Assembly: GCF_017654505.1 (NCBI RefSeq)
Contig: NC_054565.1
Span: forward strand, 3,452,890 to 3,516,889
Reading direction: 5' to 3'
Length of the DNA: 64,000 bases
DNA from: Polyodon spathula
Taxonomy: Eukaryota > Chordata > Actinopteri > Acipenseriformes > Polyodontidae
Below are positions 41,000-53,470 of this stretch, piece by piece. A model generated the notes under the pieces. That model saw only the letters and a list, made by a program, of their open reading frames with translations, was not told the origin of the DNA and did no database searches. Within the stretch, counting starts at the first letter, position 1, and each line of letters begins with the position of its first letter. A program made the translations under genes and the position numbers.

Positions 41000-41679
41000 G
41001 ATTACCATGACTACCAGTGGGACAAACATCATTGATAACCTTTGCTAAGTTTCCAATAAATTGGCCATAAAGTGCCATCTGCATCACCTCCCGTGGTCTC
41101 CTGAAACTTAAAAGCAAATGATGTGTCACATTTCATGAGGCTCATCCCAGAAATCGAAAGCGGGACACACTGTCGAAGCAACAACACAAGTGTTTTCATC
41201 CTTCTCTTCTCATCCTGTGGTGTTTGTAATGGCGACTGATTGCCAACTCTTTATGGTTAACTGCTGTACCCTCAGCCTAGAAGACCCGTTGGGCACCAGA
41301 TCAATACAAAAGTCTCTGCCTACAGGAAAACATTTACAGGGAGAAATGATCTTGGCCCAAAATGCCTTGTCTGCTCCCTGGAAAGTATTATGTAGGAGCT
41401 CATCTGCCAGTGTGTAATATATTTGAAGACGATTCAGAGAACATGTATCAGTAAACCGTTTGCTTCAGTTAATTTCCCCAGGTAAGATGTCTTTATGCAA
41501 GCAAATTTTTTTTCTGTAGACAAGGTATGATATGAGAAATGTAATGGATGGCATAGCTTAAGAAACTATGCCTTTGAAATGTCATTAAAATCTAGTATCT
41601 TTTTAATGCATGTATATTTATTTAATATATTTAGTTCTCCCAATTACTTTACCTCCAATTTTCTCACCAATCTATTGCA

Positions 41680-41756
41680 GCAATTTCCCACACAGAACGG
41701 AAGGTAAGTGGGTATCCTCCGATCCCTTAACCAAGGCAAGTGCCTCTTTACACCCA
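41680..41756 (+). repeat. Fam-6 dispersed repeat, copy 2
   Basis: Aligned blocks with 34022-34096 are 'tttcccaca', 'ggaaggtaagtggg', 'cctccgatccc' and 'ggcaagtgcctct'. Direct orientation relative to copy 1. No coding content. Confidence 0.5.
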
Positions 41757-41850
41757 GGAACGAGAGGATGCAGATCTCAAAGCGACTGGCATCTGGAGGA
41801 GAAAGGCCAGCCCTGCAGGTCCACCTGAGCTTACCAGGCACCTGTCCAGT

Positions 41851-41934
41851 GTGGTCTGTGCTGTAGCTTGATGAAGAGAAACAGTTCTTACTGTGGTCTA
41901 TGCTGTAGCTCGATGAAGAGAAACAGTTCTTGCT
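41851..41934 (+). repeat. 42-bp tandem duplication
   Basis: Two adjacent 42-bp units (41851-41892 and 41893-41934) differ at about three positions. Shared blocks include 'gatgaagagaaacagttctt'. It is a recent local duplication with no evident function. Confidence 0.93.
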
Positions 41935-44359
41935 GGTATCTGCCTCCCTTACTCCTAGCTCAGGCCTCCAAGATGTGAAGTTGAGACCCAGAGGGGACCA
42001 ATATTGCAGACTATTGCCCCCCCCCTACGGTTCAAATAATAACTTTTTCATTATCTATATTTATGACTAAAATACAGTTTGTTATTGATGAAACTATGCA
42101 GTGTGAATAAAGTTTGCACAGTGTTACTTTGTAGAATGTCATCAGGAATGATTTTGTTTTAATTTCAAATCAAGTCACTTATTTCAACATATTTTAGTTT
42201 ACAGCCAGCTTGGTGAATGAACTTGACTGTGAACAAGTAAACTAAACTATGGGATCATGTATTAAAAAAACACATACAGCTAAAAAAACAATTGTGGACA
42301 CTTGTGAATTAGTGCAGCTTTAAACTGATTAAAATATAAATTACACAAGATTCAGTTTCACTATCATGATTTTTTCTATTGCCTCAGGCAGTATGATACC
42401 CCATCCATACACAAACCACTCAGAACTATAAAGCCTTCTGCTAACATTCACAAAACAAATACAAATGATGCAGCTGTTAACAATGTAATAGTTAACTGTA
42501 GCACATGGCTTCTTCAACCCTATGACATGTGAACTGGAACTCTTTCTCAATAAAGCAGCTGATGCCAAATTCATCCTTAAGCTCACAACAAGGAAGATAT
42601 CATTAAGTAATTGCAACTCCCTCTGACTCATTGGAAACCAAATGGAAAACAGACTCTTGAGGTCTGCAGTTAATTCTGCAGCTAATTCTTTAGATTGTAT
42701 TGGCCCTCCCCTGTCTAATGTTAAACTTTATACTACTTGTTACTTCATCCTACTGCCCTAGATCTTTCTGCTTATGGTTTTGAAAAAATCTAAAAATAAA
42801 TAAGTAGTTGAACAGGTTGGACATTTTGTAAGTAGAAGTCCAGCATGCATAATTAAAGAGTTTTTCAAATTGACACAAAGCGTGCACGTGCTGAATAGTC
42901 TATAGTACTGTGTGTATTGTCACGTGCACAGCACAGCATTGCTGTAAATACAACTGTTTAGATAATGCTGCCTTATTTGTTTTTCTTCGTTCCTTCTCAA
43001 CGTCCTAATGCGAGATCTCAGCAGACAGAAAATGCGACTGGCTATAAAGGCAACACATACTATCAAAAGAACTACCACAGCATTGTATTTCAATTGGTTA
43101 TAGCTAATGTTAGACACTAACCAGAGAAACAGAGCTCTTCGTGGTCTTAAAAATCAAATAGAAGAATAAAAGGGAGATGGTGATACCCCTGAATGGTTTA
43201 AGATTACTTAAAATTGTCTCCACGTTGATGAACAAACACAATAGGACTTTTTTTTTTAGTTCAGTGCACCAACTACAGTAAAATTGGAACTGTACTATAG
43301 CCCCCCTAATGTATGAAACAAGGCACAGTTCTTAAAGGGTCAGAGAATATTTTATGAAGATGATTTCCAATTAAAGAAATATCTGACTGGCAGTTTGCAT
43401 GCCTTATACTCATGTAGTCTTGCGCTTCCTGGAGACTGAAATTCCGCCCCACTTCTCCAACACCTTCTTTCCCGACTTTCCTACTGTAGGAATCCTGGAT
43501 TTCTGAACAGGCAAATGAAAAACGGTTTGGCTCAATGAGTTTCCGTCTGCACAAGATAGAAACCATTGCAGGACTAATCAGATTGGAGATATGCAGTTTA
43601 GTTTATTTTAGAACAATGACAATTTTCTCTAACAAAATCCTAATTAAGTCCTCTGTGTATTTAAATTGGTTAGCGGAGTACATATATTTCTGCTGCTATT
43701 GTTTTGTTTATCCTGTTTCAATGGTTTTGTGCCTAGAGACTATTTAATTTAGAAGCTTCTACAAAGCATGATTATAAAACTGCAGCTCCTGGGGTTTGCA
43801 AAAAAGATACGCTTCCAGTTAAAAGCATTACAGCTTCAGTTCATTGCATGGCTGTTTGTGTAAACCAGTCACTGAAATGCATACAAATATTTCCTTTAAA
43901 GCTAAAATACCAAATGCAATGAGCCAAACCACAGACCTTTTGGAAATTTTAACAATTACCCCAAAAACATCCTGACAGGGAGTCAGTATGTTTTGTCAGG
44001 AAGCAAATGCTAAGGTACTTAAAAATTAGCTGTATTAAACAAGCGAGAAACTACTAAAAATAAATAAATAAATAACTTATCCTTTATTTTAACTCATTCA
44101 GCCCTTTTCTTGGTTTACAATCCTCATGTCTGGGCACTTTATGATTTTTATGGCTTTTCATACAGAATCAGTATATGTAAATACTTTAAAGCATAATTGC
44201 ATGTATTTGTTTCACTGTTCCCTTGTTTTTTTATGACGTCTGTGATCACTAAGAGTGGTCCTGTTGCTACAATATTGTGTTAGTATTATTTTCTCTCTAT
44301 CAGTCTTTACCTGTCTTTGAACTTGCCTGAGCTTGCCTGGAGAATTCTACTTGCCTAGC
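41935..44359. other. Unique DNA, no gene seen
   Basis: No supported gene. Poly(C) of 9 near 42017 and poly(T) of 9 near 43249. Confidence 0.5.
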
Positions 44360-44510
44360 ACTGAACAGCCTTCCTCATTCCATTCAAACCAGTCTGACCT
44401 TTTAACTCTGCTGCTGCATATAGAGAGGCTGAGTATGCAGGAACTGACGGGCTGAAAGGCAATTTTGTCACATGATTTAAAAGAGAATGTTTGTTCAGTT
44501 GCAGGCAGAA
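44360..44510. repeat. Fam-7 palindromic repeat, copy 1 (diverged)
   Basis: 'acagccttcctcattccatt' at the left and, inverted on the right, 'attttgtcacatgattt' match parts of the reverse complement of 59395-59515, which has 'acagcctttctcattccatt' and 'catgtgacaatgtaacctt'. The two arms of this region also resemble each other inverted, suggesting a hairpin-like element. The alignment is patchy, so the call is tentative. Confidence 0.4.
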
Positions 44511-45720
44511 AACCTCACAGAAAGTTAAAGAGAGATAGCGAGAGAAATAACTCGATATCCCAGAACCTCTCGACGTAACAGCAGACATCAAAAAAGGGGG
44601 GGGGGAAAGACATGCGATCCCCGAAATCAGTCTGGTTTAAAGAAATACATTCTGAACAATCAGGCTCCAGCAGAGAAACAGTTCATTAACAGAAGTTGCT
44701 GCAGCAGTGACCCCATTCATTACCTCTCTCATGCGCTTTCAATACCAGGAAACATGAGCCCTTGAATCACATGAGCATTGCACATCAAATGTTCAAAGAC
44801 AGAAAGGCAACAGAAGTTCACAAACTGATTAGATTTGAATTATGTGATAAATACAAAGAGGTAGAAATCTATGCAGAGTCACAACTGGCAATCGGACTAA
44901 GAGTCAATGGTAGCACAAGGGCATGATAACATGTTTATATTTTTTTACAACAGCACACTGGTAATCAGCTGCAGCGCTATATCAGTATGAGTCTGCTATC
45001 TTATCAGTGGTGTTGCCATTCCAGCTAATGCTTGTGGTCAGCACATTTTTTGCACTGGTTTTAGAATGGTATCCCACTGGTATTTGACTCTCATTTCTGA
45101 AAGATATTTCCTCTTTAGCTGCCATTTAAAAGAATAATTCTAATTAAAACTGATAAGGGAAATCAACAGAAGACATCTTTAAGAAAATGTAGCTACAAGC
45201 GATTGTAGATAAAAACGCTAATTACCCAGAACCTCATGGGGGGAGTTTTAATAATCAAGGAGTTTCAAAAGAAAACCCCAAATTACTTGTCAGCATCAAA
45301 TACATATTCCCAAGCCGAGGGAACGGAAAATCTCTAGGCTGCAATATGCGAAGTTCATGTCACTGCTGACTGACACACATGGAAACCTATGTACAGCTGC
45401 AACCCAGGAGTTATTGAAATAATATTCTGAAGTTTGCTTTTATACATGTAAATAGACAGTAGTTCAGGAAATGTTTGTGAACAAGGCACAGTGTCTCATA
45501 GTACTCTTGGATTCCAGATTGCTTTGTTTAATGTCTTTTTATTGGCTTTACTGTCATTGGGTGAAAATGGACTTTCAGAAGAAACAATTGTTTACATGCA
45601 GTAAATAAGTGTCTCTAACTTCCCCGTGTAATAGCATGTGCGATTGCAATAAAAAAGGACTGATTTTTCATTTTGTGATTAAACATGAATAAATTGTACA
45701 TTTGTGTAAGAGGGCTGGAC
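44511..45720. other. Unique DNA, no gene seen
   Basis: A G run of 9-10 lies near 44597. No supported gene or RNA. Confidence 0.5.
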
Positions 45721-45828
45721 GTGAACCGTGCACAACCCAACCACTATGCAAAAGAGCCTGGCTCATCTGCATTTGTGGTTATAGAATCAGTAACGTCAGT
45801 GCATCACACCCCACTGCCTGTTACATAC
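45721..45828 (+). repeat. Fam-5 dispersed repeat, copy 2
   Basis: It carries 'aaccactatgcaaaagagcc', 'ctgcatttgtggttataga' and 'gtcagtgcatcaca', then 'actgcctgttacata', which is shared with copy 1. The 'aaccactatgcaaaagagcc' block is the inverse of 'ttttgcatggtggtt' in copy 4, tying this copy to the tRNA-like module. Confidence 0.65.
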
Positions 45829-48397
45829 AGAGGAGTATGTGTATTTACTGTGTTATTACAGTGTAATTAAAGACACTACCTTGATACAATTCTAATTTAC
45901 CCAAGCTAATCGAAAATAGTTTCAATGTGGTGATATTAAGCGGGTTTGACTGTGAAAATGAAAGCTGACGGCTACAGCTTGGGTAAATACTTTGTGATCA
46001 AGGCCCTGTGAGCGAAGCTTGAAAAAGGTTTCTATTATCAAGGTAGTTAAGATTAGTGAAGGTCGTCATGCACTTTTAAACATTTCCAAAAGCAGGAGGT
46101 AAAAGAAGGCGGTTGTCCACCTGTGATCCTCTCTGCAGTTATCTGGGACGGTTAAAGGCAAGCTTGGACCCTTTTTGTTTTGCCTGTCGGCTGTAGCTGT
46201 AGCACGATGTTCATCATCACTCAGCCCCGAGGACCTGAAACGCTTGATTCAGCTTTTGATAGTCACCATGGGGCGCTTTTACACACAAGCATAACAGATA
46301 CCACCGAAGGCTGATAAGATTTAGACCCCATGTGATAACAGAGCTGTGATTGAAAGAGGTGAGGCAAGCCACTTCTATAGAGTTTACTGGCTGCATTGAC
46401 ACAGTCATCTTTTCTGGTATTGAGTAATAACAGAATGACTGACCTCCAAAGAAAACAATGAGAGAGCAGCGTTGGGTTATTGTACGTTTCTTTTTAGCCA
46501 AAGGCAGATTCTGTTGAATTATGTGCTTTATCTTTTAATGCATGTGGGGATTTCTCATAAGAAACAATAACTTTAAAAAAAACAAGCCATCCGAAAAAGA
46601 AAAATAATTGGGGAGATAAATAAACATACCCAAGGCCCAAGGATTAAAAGTTAGTACCAATTGCTTCCTTGTGCATTTGCCATTTCAATAGTTTAGCTGC
46701 AAGCCCATGTGGCCTACAGCGAGAACTGATCAACTACCAGAAAGATTAAATCTGCAGCGTAGGATCTGAAAGAATTGAAGAAAAAAAAAAGAAACACGCA
46801 CACACAAAACATTGCAAATATGGATCATCAGCACAAAGAAGATGAGAAGGGTGAATGAATGCTAATAACACAAAATACGTGATTCATACAGCCTAGGTGT
46901 CCTTTTTTTTCTAAAAGCTGTTTTTTTTAATGAAAAGTAAAAAAATAGACTAATAGAGAACTTTAGAATGCCACCACCTAAAATATTCGGACAGTATTCT
47001 CATCAGAACTGTTATCACGTTCACAGACTTTTTGTAATAACTGGGCCAACCAAGGCTTCCTCTTCTTACTTGGTAACGACTGTGCAATTAGAATGATCTA
47101 AATGGCCTTCTGCACAGCATGTTGTTACCAGGTGTTCCTGCATGGCACAAGTCATTTCCTTGTAATAATAGCTTTATTCCACTAGCTGTTAACTTGTAGG
47201 AACAAGAAATGACCCAGTTTTACCATGCAACAGCATCACATTGGTACCTGTGCCCTGTAATCTAAAAAGCTACCACTTATTCTGATGTTGCCATGGACTG
47301 CAAACTTAAAACAAAACAAAACAAAAAAAACAAAAAACTTCTTGGTTCCCGGTGACCTTCTCCGGGAAGAAAAAGCTTGATACAGATTGAATGAATCCAA
47401 CTCCAGGCTTTATTGGACACCTCTGTAAAAACAAGAGACAACCACACAAACCAACCAGCAGCAACTATACACACTTACAGTAATTATTGAGTATGTACAG
47501 CGATGCCACCTGCTGGACAAGTCACACATTACTGCTAGCTGAATAATAGTCCTGCACGAAATAATTATTATTTGCTTATTCGCTCTTATTATGTGCTCTC
47601 CACAGGTCAGGGTCTTTGGTGTAGATTGAGCTGATTTATCATTCCAAGAGAAACAAGTGAAGATACAGCTGCTGAGATATGTGATGATTGCTGTTTTTCT
47701 TAGACTCTGTAGAGAACAGCGATCCACACAAATGCAAGCAGCTGTTTCTTCACTTATTTCACCTGAAATGTTAAATTAGTCCAAGCAACACCAATGATCC
47801 TTACTTGTGGAGCACTTATCTAAATCATCAAACAACTGTTTCTAATTTAAAATTGGATTTACACCGAAGCGATACAGAAGGTCGTTAAGAAAAACAAACT
47901 AAAAAAAAACTTGCTGAGGTGAATAGCTGTACAAAAAAGCTGCTATCGGTTTTCTTGCCCACTGAGTTTATTACTGCATTTGAAATTGTGTTTTCTATGC
48001 ATTACCAAAATAAAGCCTATAATGCCCCAAGCACAAGACTGTTCAAGGTGGCTTTTAATCCCTTACATTATACAAGCATATGATTGAGTTCTCCCGTGGA
48101 TAATATACTAATCCTGTGTAATAGGGCAAAAGCAATAACAAAAGCAGACTGCTTTACGGTCCAGGGCTGAATTTTAAGGGATTGATATGTTAAGCCCAAC
48201 AGGCAGATTCATTTTGTAGAAAAAAAACAAAAAACTGAAGTACTCTAAATACATTTAGAAAATATTACTGCATCAAGATAATTAGCATGCCTTGACAGAC
48301 AGTAGGCCCTATTCTCAAAGATTTAAAGAAGCGCAAACCAACGTTTTAAAATCAGTTCATTTTTACATCATTTTTACATCTTACATACCACTTTGCA
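45829..48397. other. Unique DNA, no gene seen
   Basis: No supported gene, RNA gene or transposon across 2.6 kb; several A and T homopolymers of 8-10 bases only. Confidence 0.5.
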
Positions 48398-48631
48398 GTT
48401 TTCCATAAACTTAACAAAAGACTGAAAAAAATTGAAACCTGTGACATTTCAAAATCTAACATGAAATACTGTACTACTATTATGGCTTCCGGTAAACTTT
48501 TTTGCGATATAATTTTGTAGTTTCTTTGATAACACAATGTTAAATAAAATATCTAAATTATGCTCATACAGTTTTTTTTTTTTAAATGATGTCGCATTCT
48601 AGGTGGTGCAAAGCTTTTGGCCAGAGCTGTA
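48398..48631 (-). mobile_element. Fam-3 TIR element, copy 2 (one end missing)
   Basis: On the minus strand it begins 'tacagctctggccaaaagct' at 48631. The interior contains 'gccataatagtagtacag' and 'atttcatgttagatt', matching copy 1 at 17108-17392. The far terminus expected near 48398 is not visible. A TA precedes 'tgtgtg' at the intact end, compatible with TA target-site use. Confidence 0.72.
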
Positions 48632-51223
48632 TGTGTGTCTGTTTTGTTTTACGCTTCGATCATTATTTCCCAAGTTCATTAACTAAAGCTGAATTTCTAA
48701 AGTGGGGGATGTGAAGTATCAGGCCTCTCTGAAACTGTGAAACTGCAGAAATCCAGCTCCGGTGTTTACAAAATGACATTTGTTCTTAACCTTGTTATAT
48801 AACGATCTAGGAGAAAACTGTAGCTAAGGGCAGAGAACACATTAAATATGATATTAATAAAAACGAATTCAATATTAAAGAATAAGTAGCTTTAAATCTC
48901 TTTTTTACACTGTCCTTGCTATTTTAATGAGAAAGGATGTTCATCCCTGGCACGTGACAAAACTCTTGACAAGATCCAAGCAAGTTCAAAGGCAGGTAAG
49001 GCAAATTTAGAGAAAAATGATAATTCGATATTAGAACAACAGGATCGATAACTACCCAGCTGTTGCAAACACCATCAAATAGTAAAGGGAAATTAGCCAT
49101 TAAAGTGAACTTTCCAACTACTTTTATAAAACATGCACTAAAAAAATTATATTGCTTTATATGTTGTTTTTTTTTCTGTAAACAAAATGTGCTTAACGTC
49201 AAAGGAGTGTTTAGTGAGACAGTTTTGGTCCCTAGATGACCACTAATCTGTCTGTTATTCAAGTAAGTCAGGCCAATGCTGGGGAATAGCTCTGCTGGGG
49301 CTTGCTTTTGGGGGTCAGGACCAAGCCTGTAACAACTCTTCCCTGTAGATTTATGTCAAGCACCACTCTCGGTTATTATTCATTCGGCAAACCTGGACTC
49401 AATTAACACTCTTTCTGATGGTCTTAACTCCAGAATCAACTGGAAAACATTGCTTCAGGATAGATCTTAATTGATTATAGGCATTAAACAAATTCCTTAA
49501 TTTTCATTATTAATGGGGGAATAAAACACTCTTAGGTTGAAACTGGGATTCTAGTTTGTTTTAATAGCTTTTTTTTCTTAGTGTCTCTGTGAAGAAATAC
49601 AATAGTTTCTTTTCAGTCAATGCATATATAAAAAAAAATATCGATCCATTTAAATTGGCAACAGAGTATATAATATACAACTAAATATATATATATATTT
49701 TCCTTCCAGTTTAAAATCGCAATGCCACACAATAGAGTTTCCGTACAAAACTTGGCACATCATACAATATTATATTATATAAAATTACAGTTACGTATGT
49801 CAGAATTCCAGTAAATCTTATCCTGGCTACAGATCCCCAAGTTCAATGGCTAAAAAATAAAATAAATTATAGCAATTCCCGAGTCCCATCTTTGTCAGGT
49901 TGTTTTTTGTTTGCCAGGATTATTTCGTTATAAAAATGTGTACATATTGTGAAAAACCTAAGCACAGCACAATACTGATAAATACACGTATTAAATCTTA
50001 GCTCAGAAGTACAGAAAGAGAACAGAAGCTGAGGTTGGAATGGAAGACTGTGCATGCCCTTCCCGTTCTCTGCTCAGTTCCAGCTCATGTCCAGATGAAT
50101 TATTACCCCTGTACTTCTAATCTTTATGATGCTCATAAAGGTCGAATGGAACAAGTAGAGTTGGGACCTTTGGCAGGATACTTGCATCAGAAGGGAGGGG
50201 AGTCGTGATCTTCACATGCGAAGCTGGCAGGTTTCATTGACTCTCTCAACCCAACACACACCAGTGCAACCTGTCCTAAGTGATGTAAATTAGTTGTCAG
50301 GTCCCACACCAAATTACTGCAGACAGAACAAGACTTGTCAAGGTTCGGGGGTGTAAAAAGAGCCATTGCTCTCCATGACAGACAGCCATGCCCAATTACC
50401 TAGGTTACAGATTTGAAATTCAAGTTTAATAAGTTTCCAGAACTCAGCCATGTGTCATACAATGGAAGGGGAAAATACTTTGGCAGGAAATCCAGCACTT
50501 GTGTGTGTCTTGTTTAATAATAATGTTATTGGTTGCTATGGATTGGTTTGGACAGACCCATTTCCATTGAACAAAAGCCAGGTTAAAAATCAGGCATCCA
50601 AAAGCCACTTACACAGGTCACCTTTTTTCCATGCTCAAATTGAATAACTGACCAATTACGCCCTTCTTAAAGCATTAATAATCACATCTCAGAATCCTAA
50701 TTATCTTAATTTCTCAGTAGCACAAATGCATTCTCCCACTAAACTGCCATGTGAGACCGACATTGCGAACACAAGAACATTTATGGAATGAGTTCATTTG
50801 CTAGGACCCCTTTAAGGCTGCCCACGCTATATTTTGATATCTAATGAGCTAAAAATGAGGAGAAGCTTTTCCTCTATCTGTAGAAGAGCGGGTGTTTTAC
50901 AGAGCTTACAGTAACGTCATGCTTGTCATGGGACTGTTTCGTTTTCTATTGTTCTCGTTGTTTTTCTCAGTTGCAGTCCTCTGGGAACGTACTCCTGTCA
51001 GCTTTGTCCTACCATCTCATGAAACACCCATGCTATCAGAATCGCCTGAGGCCTGCTGGCTTTCGTGGTGAGGATGGGGCTTCAGATATGAAATCTTTTT
51101 TTTTTTTTTTCAAGACAGACAACTGTATTTGAGCTACACTGATTTAAACAACTTCAGGGAAGGATAATAACCTGCAATTTCACTCCTACACCAGGTATCG
51201 TTTTTAAATATAGAATTTTTTGT
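48632..51223. other. Unique AT-rich DNA, no gene seen
   Basis: Short TA runs near 49687-49699 and a T run of 14 or so near 51098. No supported gene or RNA gene. Confidence 0.5.
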
Positions 51224-51392
51224 TTTTATAGAGCCCAGAAGAGAATTGTTGGAGAATTGTTTTATAGAGCCCCTAGAGAATTGTTGGAGAATTGTTTTAT
51301 AGAGCCCCTAGAGAATTGTTGGAGAATTGTTTTATAGAGCCCCTAGAGAATTGTTGGAGAATTGTTTTATAGAGCCCCTAGAGAATTGTTGG
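51224..51392 (+). repeat. 35-bp minisatellite, about 4.8 copies
   Basis: Units begin at 51224, 51260, 51295, 51330 and 51365. The first is 36 bp with a small difference ('cccagaag' for 'cccctag'), the next three are 35 bp and essentially identical, and the last is partial. Each unit contains 'gagaattgttg' followed at once by 'gagaattg', so a smaller duplication lies inside the unit. Confidence 0.96.
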
Positions 51393-52737
51393 TGGGCCAC
51401 ACATGTGAATGACTAATTTGATTAGTTGTAATTTAAGGTGATGGCCAAGCAACACTTCAAGTACAGGTTATTAATTACACTTTCTTTCTGGATTCATCTT
51501 CATTCATCATGTAGAGTCCAAATCCCTCCGGCTGACCTGGGATTCCTCTGTAGACCAGTCCAGAAACTAGCGACCAAATATAGAGGGTTAAAATCACTCA
51601 GTTCTATAGGGTCTATCCCCCCAGGACTGATACAGTATCTATATAAAGCTGTAAATGAACCATGCTGTTTCCTTGCTATAAACCTGACACATCCAAACAT
51701 GGAAAAGAACAGGAAATCATAGTAAAGTCTGGTGCAAGCATAAACCAATGCAATATATATATATTTAACAGAGTAAGCTGTAATAATATTGGCAATGTTT
51801 CCAGTTTATTATTTTGCAAGGATAACATTTTAATTACATTGTTGTTGTATTCTATTTATGTACTGTTATTCTATGTAATGAATTTTTTTCCATAGGCAAA
51901 TATCAGATGAACACAATTCCATTCCTGTCTCATTTAACAACAGGTCATTTACATAATGTGTCCTTGTGTCTGACAAAAATTTTTTTCTATAACTCACTGT
52001 AGTAATTGCATACAAAAAGTGTTTTCATTACCTTTTTGCAAATTCCAGAAATCATCATTTTAAATATAGATTGATTATGACAGATGTTATTTAGTTTCCT
52101 AATTTACATAAATAACACAGATTAGCACTTCCATAGGGGGAAGGCTTTTGGTTGTAAGATTCAGTCTGAATGTCTGAATTAAAGTGTTTAGCTTAAGAAT
52201 GAGTATGGAATGCACCCTCAAGGACTTCAAATCAATTGAACTGTGGTTAATTGAAAAAAAAAATCTAAATCTTTGACAAAAAAATTGATTAAAACTCAAG
52301 GAAGAATTTTAATCAGAGGCTGGTAATTACTAACATAGTGCTTATGAGTTCAAGGTGGGATTGGAAATTGCAATTGTAAAAGACAGCCTGCAGTATAATT
52401 ATTGGTAAATTAACTAATTCTACAGGGAACGTTTTGGTATGCAAATAAGACTATTTTACTATAAACGGAAGCAAGAGTCAGTACTGGGCTTCAATTTATG
52501 GCTTATGGCTCCTTTGAAGACAGATTAGATATAGGTAGTCATATAATCTATTACAAATGACAGAGGGCCTAAGAAGGATCCTTTTTTATAATTAATGGTG
52601 AATTGGTTCCCTTTATTGTAGTATTTTGGGTGAATTTATTTCATTTCTTCTACACATGAAAACGAAATATATCTGAAACACATTGTAAATGTATGCAGTT
52701 CTATTTAAAATACAGTTAAAATGCATTTTTGGGTGTT

Positions 52738-52742
<5 letters not shown>
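51393..52742. other. Unique DNA, no gene seen
   Basis: No supported gene. Overlapping antiparallel open frames near 51438-51748 resemble nothing known. Confidence 0.45.

Positions 52743-52790
<48 letters not shown>
52743..52790. repeat. (CT)n microsatellite
   Basis: About 48 bp of CT repeats with one TTT interruption near the right end; a homopurine-homopyrimidine tract. Confidence 0.96.
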
Positions 52791-52791
<1 letters not shown>

Positions 52792-53339
52792 ACTGTGTAT
52801 CTCACAGTGTGTTGATTACAGTATTTAAAAGTGGCCAAAAATATACAGTAGAGTACAAAATTATGACCCCCTTGCCAAACAAAAAGCCAAAGATGGCCGA
52901 CAACCTTTGATCAGATCACATCCAAAATCTAAGCTGCACGCTGTTGTAAGAAGGGTCATTACTCAATAAAATTGAACAGAAATGTATGCAGTCATTTTTG
53001 ATCAATTGTGGTTTCCAGACAGCCATACTGGAAAGGTTACGGTCAAGGTCATCACAAATTCCCATGGGAGTTTATATACCATCCAAGTTTCAAACCAGTA
53101 CAACAGGTAGTCCCAGAAACTTTGATCAATCAAATAAAAATAACAAATTGTTGTGCTTGCTTGATGAAATCCCCTGCAAAGGGGATATAGTCAAGGTTGT
53201 CATATATCCATCTGTATGTCAGAAATAAATACATGTTTTAGCAAACCTGTATTTACATTTTAAAATAATGAAATCTGGTACTACACTAGGTTGAAGAAAT
53301 CTCTGTTTGTGAATCATGCTTTTAGACGGTCTAGCACTT

Positions 53340-53470
53340 CCTGGGTCATTTCACCTGTTCAATTGTTCCACCCCTTCACTTACTTCTTTCCTGTCAATAG
53401 CCAACCATCTGTTTCCCCTATTTTCTGACATGCTGTCAGCCAGTAACATGTTTTGACCCAGAAAAGACCC
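53340..53470 (+). mobile_element. Fam-4 short TIR element, copy 2 (right end decayed)
   Basis: It starts with 'cctgggtcatttcacctg', an exact match to the inner terminus of the complete copy at 5615-5769. It continues with 'cttctttcctgtcaatag', 'acatgctgtcagccagtaac' and then 'gacccagaa'. The right inverted repeat is degraded. It lies in the opposite orientation to copy 1. Confidence 0.68.

Noticed and set aside
40737..41129. 130-codon open frame on - with non-repetitive flanks around a Tyr/Ile run
   Set aside because: The (TA)n tract fuses two short open stretches. A possible splice acceptor 'aagtttcag' precedes one side, but no domain is recognisable.
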